Source: Paraburkholderia susongensis (lineage in GTDB: Bacteria; Pseudomonadota; Gammaproteobacteria; Burkholderiales; Burkholderiaceae). Taken from it: a stretch of 64,000 bases of DNA. Position 1 is the first letter of the stretch. Each line of letters begins with the position of its first letter. The DNA lies in assembly GCF_900177725.1 (NCBI RefSeq), contig NZ_FXAT01000004.1, forward strand, positions 248,001 through 312,000, in the 5' to 3' direction. The notes under the pieces are model-generated. The model ran no database searches and had not been told where the DNA came from. It saw nothing but the letters and a program-made list of their open reading frames with translations. A program made the translations under genes and the position numbers. Shown piece after piece: positions 7,299 through 14,897 of this stretch.

Positions 7299-9707
7299 CT
7301 ACTGCGCGAGCCGGTCGATGCGCACCGTCTCCGAGAAGAGCCCCGGCAATTTGCCGAGATCCTGGGCCGCGCCGGGCGCGAAAGCATTGCCCGGCGAATA
7401 CGTGTAGCGCGTGAGCGCCGGTGCCCCGCCGGTGAAATAGAACTCGCCGAGCGTTGCGTCGGTTCGCCGGTACAGCACGAGCGCCGTGCCGAGTTTGTCG
7501 CTCACGAAGGCGGGAGACACGTCGGGCCACGCGAGACCGCGCAGCGCTGTCGCGTGCAGCGGCGCGCTCGCTGCGTTGCCCATGTCGAGCGTCGCGATAT
7601 CGATCGACGCGTCTTCTCCCGTTTCGTCGAAGTGCGGCGTGAACAGGAACAGCGTGTTGCCGTCGTTGCCATGCATGACACCCGTTGCCGCCTTCACGAA
7701 GTCAGGCATGAAACTCGCCGGCAGGAACCTGCGTTTGCCGATGTTCAGGCGAGTGCCGTCGCTGGCGATCGTGGTGAGCGCAAGCTTGCCGTCGACGTTT
7801 TCGAGCGCAACCAGCGACGTGCGCGAATTCGCCGCCCGGCTCGCGCTCTGAACCGGCAGCAGGTCGGCGTTCTGTTGCATGTCTCTGGCCTCGGCGAGCA
7901 GCGTGGGCGCCGAGCCCGTCGATCCCTGCGATGACGCGAACCAGAAATCGAGCCCAGCGCCGGCACGCCGCTGCGCGATCAGCACGCCGGCGCGTTGCGT
8001 TGCATCGAAATGTCCCGCGACGTATTGCTGCGTCAGATCAGGTCTGAACGTGGTGTCCGTTTGCAGCCACAGGCGCGGCGCATCGAAGCGCTCACCGGTG
8101 CTGCGCAGCAGCCAGAACGCGGTGCCGCCTTTGCGCGCAGTGATGACCATCAGATCCGTCTTGCCGTCGCCGTCGAAATCGCCGAGCAGGAAGCGCGCGC
8201 TGTCGAAGCACAGCGCGTCCGCACCGCAGCTCGGCGCGGTGGCGCGCGGATCGAACGGCACCGCGCTCGCATACCAGAGCGCGGGTGCCGCGGCTTTCGC
8301 GAGCGATGCGACGTACACGTCGAAGCCCGGGCCGTCGTGCCGCCGTTGAACGTACACCGCGGATTGCTCGCCCGTGCCGCCGACGTCGCCATACATCGCG
8401 GTGGCGAGCCGCAAATCGTTCGACTGCGTGTGTTGCGTCGAGGCCCAGCGAAAGCGTGTGGTAAGGGCGGTGCAGCCGCGCATCATGAGCTTGCCGCCGT
8501 TTTCGCCGAGGCAATGCCGCTGCGGCGTATAGACGATGCCGAAGTCCCACGGTGTCCAGCGTTGCGCCATGTCCCATTGATCGCAGCGCTGCGCGACGAG
8601 ATGGCCGTCGAGCTCGGCAATGCATTGCGAGGTCGCGACGCTGACGAGCGCCGCATTGCGCGTGTTGCCCGGATAGACCGTCAGCGGTTCCCAGCGCCAT
8701 TGCTGCGCGGGCAAACCGGTGCAGGCTTCGAGCGTCGGCGTTTCATCCGGGCCCGGCGACGTGAGGCAGGCGCTCGATGCCACATTGAACAGCTGAATCG
8801 GCTGCGATTGAAAATCCGGCACGCGCCGGTCCGTGCGATCGGCGAATGCGTAGCGGCGCGCGATCCAGTTTCCGTTCCACTGAAACTCGCCGAACACATG
8901 CGACCACTCGCTGCCGTCGATGGAAAAGTAGCTGGCGACGATGTCGCGCTTGCGCTGCACTTCGGCGGACGGCAGGTTGGCGGGCCAGTTGCCGGTCGGA
9001 TAGGTCACGTGATAGACGATCGGCACGCTGTGGCCGAGCGTCTGTGCGACGTGGCGCGTAATGCGCGCGCTAAAGATGTGATCGGGGTGCTCGATGAACG
9101 GCACGGTGTCCGGATTGAGCGTGTAGATCAGCGAGGCTTGCGCGAGTATCGGCTTGAGTGCCGCCGACAGCGAATCGCGGTCGTACTTCACACGCCCCGT
9201 GCCGTCGGCATTCATCGGATAGGTAAAGAGCGTTGCGTGCTGTTCCCACAGCAGGCCGAGCGGCACGCGTCCGCCGCGCACGGCGCCGCCTGGCAGGCGG
9301 AATTCGAGCAGACGTATCTGTGGCTTAGCTTTCAGCACCATCTGGTGCAAAGGTTTGCCGCCGATCATGACGGTCGATTCGATCCACTCGTCGGGCACGC
9401 CGGCCATGCGCGCATAAGCGAGCCGCGAGGCGCGCTCGCGCGTGAGCACGTACGCGAAGTCCGCACCGTTCGCGCCGCCGATCAGATGCACCGTCGTGAT
9501 GCACCAGCCGGCGTTGAGCCGTTCGTTGATGGCGGGGTCGACGAACAGCAGGTCGTCGTCGAGATGGGCGACCACCGTGACCAGCGTGCCCGCGCTGCAA
9601 TCGGCTGCACGCGCCGGGCTCGCGAGCACGGTGCAGCACAGCAGAACAAGAACGGCAAGCGCGGTAACCGATGAATCGCGAACGAGTCTGACGAGTAGTG
9701 GGCGCAT
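7299..9707 (-). CDS. secreted PIG-L/LmbE deacetylase with ricin-like and FG-GAP repeats
   Basis: About 802 aa, starting with a Sec signal peptide (VLVLLCCTVLASPARA). A PIG-L/LmbE domain follows, with the metal motif AHLDDDLLFVDP (H-x-D-D) and a later HPDHIFSA. These enzymes remove N-acetyl groups from sugars. Next comes a region with ricin-B-like features (LFNVASSACLT, QQWRWEPL, ~315-430), then FG-GAP/VCBS-type repeats with LLGDFDGDGKTDLMVI (~500-760). Both accessory types bind carbohydrate or stabilise secreted enzymes. It probably deacetylates the exported polysaccharide. The ATG at 9707 is preferred over an in-frame TTG seven codons earlier. Confidence 0.78.
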   Translation of the reverse strand: MRPLLVRLVRDSSVTALAVLVLLCCTVLASPARAADCSAGTLVTVVAHLDDDLLFVDPAINERLNAGWCITTVHLIGGANGADFAYVLTRERASRLAYARMAGVPDEWIESTVMIGGKPLHQMVLKAKPQIRLLEFRLPGGAVRGGRVPLGLLWEQHATLFTYPMNADGTGRVKYDRDSLSAALKPILAQASLIYTLNPDTVPFIEHPDHIFSARITRHVAQTLGHSVPIVYHVTYPTGNWPANLPSAEVQRKRDIVASYFSIDGSEWSHVFGEFQWNGNWIARRYAFADRTDRRVPDFQSQPIQLFNVASSACLTSPGPDETPTLEACTGLPAQQWRWEPLTVYPGNTRNAALVSVATSQCIAELDGHLVAQRCDQWDMAQRWTPWDFGIVYTPQRHCLGENGGKLMMRGCTALTTRFRWASTQHTQSNDLRLATAMYGDVGGTGEQSAVYVQRRHDGPGFDVYVASLAKAAAPALWYASAVPFDPRATAPSCGADALCFDSARFLLGDFDGDGKTDLMVITARKGGTAFWLLRSTGERFDAPRLWLQTDTTFRPDLTQQYVAGHFDATQRAGVLIAQRRAGAGLDFWFASSQGSTGSAPTLLAEARDMQQNADLLPVQSASRAANSRTSLVALENVDGKLALTTIASDGTRLNIGKRRFLPASFMPDFVKAATGVMHGNDGNTLFLFTPHFDETGEDASIDIATLDMGNAASAPLHATALRGLAWPDVSPAFVSDKLGTALVLYRRTDATLGEFYFTGGAPALTRYTYSPGNAFAPGAAQDLGKLPGLFSETVRIDRLAQ

Positions 9708-9887
9708 GTTGATTCGAGTCCCCGGCAAGGGATTCGATCATACTTCAGTTGATTCGCCTCACGCGTTGGCGAACTCACACTGGGCGCGAAGTTGCGGGTG
9801 GTGACGGGGAGAGGTGAGCGTTACAGGTGGAGTAGAGCGGTGGCACTTCATGCAGCGACTCACGCAGCGCCTCCGGCCGCGATTCAT

Positions 9888-10340
9888 CTAGCGGAAATAA
9901 GCCTTGGTATTGTCGTGCACGTCGGCGTGCGCAAGCAGTTCCGCCTGCGTGAGCCAGAGGTAGTGGCTGTGCTGCTCGGGCCGGCCGACCGGCGCCGTGC
10001 CTGTGAGCGTGAGCGCATAGGCGAGCACGATGTAGTGAGTCGACACGCCGGGCTCGGCTGCGAAATTATCGCTGTAATGATGCTCGAAAACACCTTCGAA
10101 ACGCGCGGCCGAGCGCGCGAGACTGGCGATCCCCAGCTCGGCTTCCGCGATGCGCGTGAACGCCGCGTCAAGCGTTTCGTCTTTGTGAATGCGTCCGCCC
10201 GGCACGAACCACGTATCGCGCGCGGGACGATTGCGGCGATGGCCGACGAGGATGCGCCCTGCTGCATCGCAGGCGATCAGATCGATCGAGACTAGCGGCG
10301 TGAGCCGCACTACGTCGAGGAAATCGATTTGCGTCAGCAT
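9888..10340 (-). CDS. gmm: GDP-mannose mannosyl hydrolase (Nudix)
   Basis: 150-aa Nudix protein. The Nudix box reads GGRIHKDETLDAAFTRIAEA followed by ELG, the variant typical of GDP-mannose mannosyl hydrolase (GGRI-x-KDE-x4-AF-x-RI), rather than the standard GX5EX7REUXEEXGU. The N-terminal LVSIDLIA and downstream STHYIVLAY segments are also family-like. The enzyme hydrolyses GDP-mannose or GDP-glucose to GDP plus sugar and can set the GDP-mannose pool. In the colanic acid operon gmm follows gmd and fcl; here it lies about 4 kb upstream of manC on the other strand. The ATG at 10340 opens the conserved domain. Confidence 0.87.
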   Translation of the reverse strand: MLTQIDFLDVVRLTPLVSIDLIACDAAGRILVGHRRNRPARDTWFVPGGRIHKDETLDAAFTRIAEAELGIASLARSAARFEGVFEHHYSDNFAAEPGVSTHYIVLAYALTLTGTAPVGRPEQHSHYLWLTQAELLAHADVHDNTKAYFR

Positions 10341-10399
10341 GTGTTCTCCGGCAGACCCGCGTGAAGCATCGCCCGCGCAGCGCAAACCCGTGACTGGCC

Positions 10400-10549
10400 C
10401 TAGGAATCCCGATGCTCTTCGTCGTTGCGCGTGAGCCGGTTCGACACGCTGGCAAGCAGCAGCACGAGCAGAACCACGCCGATCGCCGCAAAGAGGAACG
10501 CGCCGATCATCGCTGCCAGTATCAGCATGGTCCATGCAACGCCGTTCAT
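10400..10549 (-). CDS. small single-helix membrane protein, 49 aa
   Basis: The open frame begins MNGVAWTMLILAAMIGAFLF, continues as one long hydrophobic helix (about residues 5-36) and ends with a charged tail NRLTRNDEEHRDS. It lies 59 bp upstream of gmm on the same strand and downstream of the second glycosidase, so it may belong to that transcript. I know no family for it. Support rests on a clean membrane-helix-plus-polar-tail pattern that fits a membrane peptide better than random GC-rich sequence. Confidence 0.5.
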   Translation of the reverse strand: MNGVAWTMLILAAMIGAFLFAAIGVVLLVLLLASVSNRLTRNDEEHRDS

Positions 10550-10650
10550 TTCCGCGGCTCCAACGCCTGGTGAGGCATCCTAACGCTTTCCACGGGCGAT
10601 GTTATGTGCGCTTGCCCGCCACCAACCTGTCACATCACGCCGAACTATCG

Positions 10651-12906
10651 TCACATCGTGCCACTGCGCGCGACGTAACCCTCGGGTGTCGTCACCGCGT
10701 TTCTGAACACGTCGGCGTTGTTCGACACGACGTAAATCGGCGCGGGAGACAGCTTCAGGATCGCGACGCCGTCGCGATACGGCACGCTCGACGCGTTGCC
10801 CATCATGTCGAACGCGGTCACGCTGCCGCTCGTGCCGGGCGCGTCGACCCGCAGACGATAATCCACCGCGAGGCTCGCATCGAAGCCGGTCTTCGCATTC
10901 CAGCGCTCGTTGTCGTGCGTCCATAGCGCGGTCACGATCTTGCCGCCGCCGAGCCGGCGAAACGCGTACGCGTACACGCCCTGGGGCAGGTCTTTCAGCG
11001 GCCCGAGCGTATCCGTTCCGTCCACGATGCGCGTCATCGCCGCGACCGCGAGCGCGGCCGGCTTCGGGCTGATGTGCGTCGGGCCGAACGCGCCGCCCGG
11101 ATGATCGAGTTCGAAGAAAATTCCGTAGCCCGAAGCAGTTTCCGGCATGTCGGCGAGATAGAACACGTAGGTCATGTCCGCGCCTTCGCCGAGCAGGATC
11201 AGATGCGTGCGCGCGACCAGCGCGGCTTGCGCGTACAGCACGTTCGCGGTTGGATAGTCGCTGCGATACGATTGACCGATGTCGTAGCTGATACCCGTTT
11301 CGGTCACGAAGAGCGGCGCGCCGGGCTTCAGATAAAGACGCAACTCGTGGCGCAGCGCGCGCATCGCCGCGGGCAGCGCGCCTTGCACGGTGCCCTGATT
11401 GCCGGTGTCGGCAACGCGCTCAGGGGGATGCGAGGGCGTCGTGCCGATGTCGTAGTAGCCGTGAATCGACATGCCGTCCATGTATCGGCCGATGCCGAGC
11501 GGGCCGAGCCGCCGCATCCACGTCACGTTGTTTTGCACCGATGCATAGGTGGGCCCCATCACCACTGCGTTGGGATCGGTCTGATGGATGCCTTCCCAGA
11601 CTGCTTTATAGAGCGCGACGAATTTCGCGTCGCCATCGCGCCACGGCAGCCCGCCGTCCGGATCCGGCTCCCATGTCACCTGATAGTAGTTGTAGCGTTG
11701 GCGCGGAAAGTAGGTCGTGCGCACGCGGTTCGATTCGGCGCCGACTTTCGTCATGTATTGCCTCATCTGCTCGAACGAGGTCGGCGCGTAGCTGTGCGTT
11801 TCCTTGCCGGTCGGATTCGCCCAGCGCGGAATGCCGTCGAGCTGGATCAGGCGCATCAGGTCGCCGCGCCGCAGGAACGGTGCAAGCTGCTTCGTCGCGG
11901 GATCGAACGTGCCGGGTCGATCCGGCTCTTCCATGTACCAGTTGCGATTGTCGTTGACCCACGTGAGACCGAGCGCGGTGTAGAGCGGCCGATAGCCGTC
12001 GCCGTCGCAGCATTGCTGTCCGGGCGCGAGATACGCGGTGCCCTGGCCGCCGAAGCGATGCAGGTCGTCGTACGGAAAGCGCACGGCGGGCAGCGCCGCC
12101 GACGTGTCCGGCAGCACGCCGAACGTCACGATGCCCGCCGGTCGTGTGCCCCGTGCCGCGAGTTGTCCGTGCGCGCGCTCGAGCGTCGCGGAGACCGCGA
12201 AGTAGCCCGCGAGCGACGACGCGCAACTGAGCGTCGCCTGCGTCGCGCCCGCCGCGACGGGAAAGCTGCCGCGCGCGCGCACGGCGTTCCAGCTATCGCG
12301 GATTTGCCAGTCGAGCGTGTCGTTTTGCGTCGCACGAGCTGTGAAAACGAGCGCGAACGGTTTACCGGATGCGAAGAGGCGCGTGCCGTCGCCTGGCGTG
12401 TCGGCTTCGAGCGGATCGCCATTCGCGGCGGCGCGCGTTTGCGAGACGGGTGGCGAGCAGCGCAGGCCGTCGCCGGGCGGTGTCTTCAGTTCGAGGGGAA
12501 CAGCGGTTGCGGCGGTTGCAGCTGGTTGGGCCGAGGCGTGCGTTGCGCGGTCATTCGTCACGGCACGCGCGGTGGCCGCGGTGTTCGCCACCGCGCAGCG
12601 CTTGTTGACTCCTGGCGCGGGATCGCCGAATACGCCGTTGTTGCACTCCGCGTGATTCGAAAACGTCTTGACCACGTGCTGCTCGGCCGTGCCATACAGC
12701 ACGTCGCGCGTGCCGTCGAAGTTGCAGGTGCCGTATTCGGCCGCGCACGGCGTCCACGTTCTGCCATCGGCGGTGAACGCGGCGTTGCCCGCGTCTTTCG
12801 GTTCCGGCGACGCGGCGCGCAACTCGCCCGCGACCATGAGCGCCGCGAGCATGACGAGCGCTCCGACGAGTTTTCGCAAAACGCGGTGTTCGCCTACGTA
12901 TGCCAT
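10651..12906 (-). CDS. secreted clan-A type glycoside hydrolase with N-terminal lectin-like module
   Basis: 751 aa. A signal peptide (~10-32) is followed by a cysteine-rich module (~50-106) with W-x-x-C-A-x-E-x-G-x-C-x-F-x-G and FGDPAPGVNKRC, a pattern seen in carbohydrate-binding regions of secreted hydrolases. The rest parallels the 656-aa lipoprotein at 3464-5434: beta domain, then the catalytic region with Glu413 in VTWEP and Glu536 in FVTETG, then the DMMGNAS...PIYVVSNN C-terminus. Here the residue pair after WEP is D-P instead of N-E, which indicates that the Glu of WEP is the conserved acid/base. It likely processes the EPS outside the cytoplasm. The ATG at 12906 opens the signal peptide; the upstream extension is not family-like. 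Confidence 0.75.
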   Translation of the reverse strand: MAYVGEHRVLRKLVGALVMLAALMVAGELRAASPEPKDAGNAAFTADGRTWTPCAAEYGTCNFDGTRDVLYGTAEQHVVKTFSNHAECNNGVFGDPAPGVNKRCAVANTAATARAVTNDRATHASAQPAATAATAVPLELKTPPGDGLRCSPPVSQTRAAANGDPLEADTPGDGTRLFASGKPFALVFTARATQNDTLDWQIRDSWNAVRARGSFPVAAGATQATLSCASSLAGYFAVSATLERAHGQLAARGTRPAGIVTFGVLPDTSAALPAVRFPYDDLHRFGGQGTAYLAPGQQCCDGDGYRPLYTALGLTWVNDNRNWYMEEPDRPGTFDPATKQLAPFLRRGDLMRLIQLDGIPRWANPTGKETHSYAPTSFEQMRQYMTKVGAESNRVRTTYFPRQRYNYYQVTWEPDPDGGLPWRDGDAKFVALYKAVWEGIHQTDPNAVVMGPTYASVQNNVTWMRRLGPLGIGRYMDGMSIHGYYDIGTTPSHPPERVADTGNQGTVQGALPAAMRALRHELRLYLKPGAPLFVTETGISYDIGQSYRSDYPTANVLYAQAALVARTHLILLGEGADMTYVFYLADMPETASGYGIFFELDHPGGAFGPTHISPKPAALAVAAMTRIVDGTDTLGPLKDLPQGVYAYAFRRLGGGKIVTALWTHDNERWNAKTGFDASLAVDYRLRVDAPGTSGSVTAFDMMGNASSVPYRDGVAILKLSPAPIYVVSNNADVFRNAVTTPEGYVARSGTM

Positions 12907-13714
12907 GTATACCCCGTCCCGTTCATTGCATTTCGTGACGCCCGGCGAGCACTCCCGAGCGCCGCCGCACTGCAGGTTCACCAGGCCGTAACGGCCTTCG
13001 TTCGCCCTCCGAAGCAACTGTTGCGGAAATGGCATAGTCCTTTTCCGCAATTCGCTGGCGGAATCGAACCGGGCCTCAATCGACACTATCCGCCATTGGC
13101 CCGTCTATTGCCGGACGGACTAAAGTTGTCTTATATCCGTGTTTCACGTTTGAAACATTAATCGCCGTGTTTATATTCCAGATATCCAATAACAACCAAT
13201 TAAATAATCCTGTCGGATTGTAATGCGTTTATATTGGATAGTGGAAATAGCCCATTGTGCCCCGTTATGGGTATCGTCGGAAGAAACCTGCCGTTCCCGG
13301 CAACCTGCGATGACTGGCACAGCAAGGGCGTCTGCACTCATTCTGGCGGGCGTCCGGCAAAAAGTCACTTCCAATATACGCATTAACGGGCAGATCAAAT
13401 AAGGGTCCGCTATTTCCCGGATGACCTGCAGTGTGCGGTGGCGTACGCAAACGATTTTTGAACTGCATTAGCATTTGCAGGCCGCCTATTCAATCGTGTG
13501 CGGAATTGGCGATTAATCCATTGAAAAGACGGTCGCTTCGGCATTGTTCCGAATTTCACTGACCGGCTACCCTGCGATGCGCCAACATGTCTGCACTTTC
13601 GGTCATGGCGGCTAAATGCTGGATTGCCCGTCGTTATGATGCACTGCACCGAGTTGGCTTTCCCTGTAGTCGTAAAAGGTGAAGGGTAGTTCGTTTTCTT
13701 CTGAGAGGATGACC
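12907..13714. other. divergent intergenic control region, 808 bp
   Basis: Long AT-richer region between the second glycosidase (minus) and the AraC-type regulator (plus). It holds several dyads and repeats: GTTTCA-N4-TGAAAC at 13141-13156; TATCCAAT (13183) facing ATTGGATA (13233); and a TCCAATATA(AA)CGCATTA element, present inverted at about 13219-13238 and direct at 13370-13386. A sigma-54-like TGGCCC-N5-TTGC occurs at 13097-13111. No gene is apparent. This is the likely control hub of the locus. Confidence 0.5.
13141..13156. promoter_or_regulatory. inverted repeat GTTTCA-N4-TGAAAC
   Basis: Perfect 6-bp arms with a 4-bp spacer in the AT-rich region upstream of the EPS regulator. It is a possible operator. 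The factor is unknown. Confidence 0.35.
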
Positions 13715-14806
13715 ATGACCTGCGCGAGTCTCGAGTCTGCAATGCTGCGCTGGGTGCATGCTCCGAACAAGGGCGTGCGTCGCATCGCGATTCTGATGTT
13801 CAACGACTGTTCGCTACAGGGCGCGGGCGTCATCGCCGAGGTTTTTCAGGCAGCTAACGAACTCGCCACGTCCGGTTCAGGTGCCTGGTTGTACGACGTA
13901 TCGTTCCTGTCCGCCGACGGCGGCATGGTGACTTCTTCGTCCGGATTGCGCGTGTGGACCGACGGCCTCGACGCGCGGCATTACGGCGGTTTCGACGCGC
14001 TGTATGTCGCGGGCGGCAAGGGCGCGGCGGCCGCCGCTCGCGATGAGCGGCTGATCGCCTGGCTGCGCCGTGTGCGCCGCAATACCGCGATGATCCGTCC
14101 GGTCGGCGAAGGCCGCGCGCTGCTCGACGCGGCTTATGTGCCCAACAGCAAAGAAGGCGGTGATTTCCATCAGTCCGTCAACGGCGTGAATGGCGCGAAT
14201 GGCGCCAACGGCATCAATAGCGTCAATGGCACCAATGGCACCAATGGCACGAATAGCATTGGCCTCGTGAACGGCACGAACGCAGTGAATGGCGCGCGCG
14301 CGCCCGAGCATGGCGTCGAGGTGAGCGACCGTCTCGAATCGATGCGCAGCGCGCTCGCGATGATCAAGCGCGATCTGGGCGCCACCACCGCGCGCACGGC
14401 GGCCGAGCGGCTGCTCTCCGATTCGTGCGCGAACCTCGCGCCGCTGCTCGGCGAAGACGGCGGCATGAGCCCGGGCGACAAGGTGCGCGCCGCGGCGCGC
14501 TGGCTCCAGGAAAATTGCCAGCAGTCGATTTCGATTGCCGACGCCGCGCAGTTCGCCGCGATGAGCGAGCGCAACTTTCTGCGCCGCTTCAAGATGGAAA
14601 TGGGCATTACGCCCTCGAGTTTCCTGCTGCACGAGCGCCTCGCGGTGACGTGCAGCCTGCTGACCGAATCCGAATTGCCGGTCGACAAGATTGCCCGCCG
14701 CACCGGCATGGGCAACGGCGATCGCCTCGCGAAAGTATTCCGCAAGCGGATGAGGATTTCTCCCACCGAATTCAGGATTCAAAGCCGCCGCGTGTCCGGC
14801 GGATAG
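13715..14806 (+). CDS. AraC-family regulator with DJ-1/PfpI-like N-domain (probable EPS regulator)
   Basis: 363 aa. Residues ~20-145 form a DJ-1/PfpI-like (GATase1-like) domain (RRIAILMFNDCSLQGAGVIAE; DALYVAGGKG). Residues ~255-355 form the AraC double helix-turn-helix (SISIADAAQFAAMSERNFLR and the closing RISPTEFRIQSRR). A 40-residue Asn-Gly-rich linker (155-194) is inserted between them. The usual DJ-1 nucleophile region is replaced by RPVGEGRALLDAA, so it is probably a ligand sensor and not an enzyme. GAGAGG lies 6 nt before the ATG at 13715; an ATG two codons earlier overlaps this site. It sits directly upstream of manC in the same direction. S. meliloti CuxR has a similar architecture and activates an EPS cluster in response to c-di-GMP; equivalence here is a hypothesis. 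Confidence 0.85.
   Translation: MTCASLESAMLRWVHAPNKGVRRIAILMFNDCSLQGAGVIAEVFQAANELATSGSGAWLYDVSFLSADGGMVTSSSGLRVWTDGLDARHYGGFDALYVAGGKGAAAAARDERLIAWLRRVRRNTAMIRPVGEGRALLDAAYVPNSKEGGDFHQSVNGVNGANGANGINSVNGTNGTNGTNSIGLVNGTNAVNGARAPEHGVEVSDRLESMRSALAMIKRDLGATTARTAAERLLSDSCANLAPLLGEDGGMSPGDKVRAAARWLQENCQQSISIADAAQFAAMSERNFLRRFKMEMGITPSSFLLHERLAVTCSLLTESELPVDKIARRTGMGNGDRLAKVFRKRMRISPTEFRIQSRRVSGG
14177..14293 (+). repeat. 9-bp in-frame repeats coding an x-Asn-Gly linker
   Basis: Degenerate tandem copies of AATGGCACC / AATGGCGCG encode about eleven x-N-G triplets in the regulator's interdomain linker. Because the unit is 9 bp, copy-number changes would alter linker length by three residues without a frameshift. 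Confidence 0.85.
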
Positions 14807-14832
14807 CGCCGTCGGCGCCAACCTGGCGGCGC

Positions 14833-14847
14833 TGGCACACACGCGGC
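14833..14847 (+). promoter_or_regulatory. possible sigma-54 promoter upstream of manC
   Basis: TGGCAC-N5-CGGC has a consensus -24 element and the invariant GC of the -12 element at the right spacing, but the TT of TTGC is replaced by CG. It lies about 50 bp before the manC ATG. Weak evidence on its own. Confidence 0.25.
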
Positions 14848-14897
14848 GCCGGGACCGTATTTCCTTGTATTTTCTTCGGATTATAAGGAATCCAAAT

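Noticed and set aside
7995..9674. 559-codon plus-strand frame antisense to the PIG-L fusion
   Set aside because: No recognisable motif and Arg-rich composition; the minus-strand protein has clear domains.
11074..13161. 695-codon plus-strand open frame antisense to the second glycosidase
   Set aside because: Arg/His/Ala-rich translation without domains; the minus strand has signal peptide, catalytic motifs and a paralogue.
14177..14293. Possible CRISPR-like or satellite repeat
   Set aside because: Units are 9 bp, degenerate and in frame within a regulator gene; no spacer structure.
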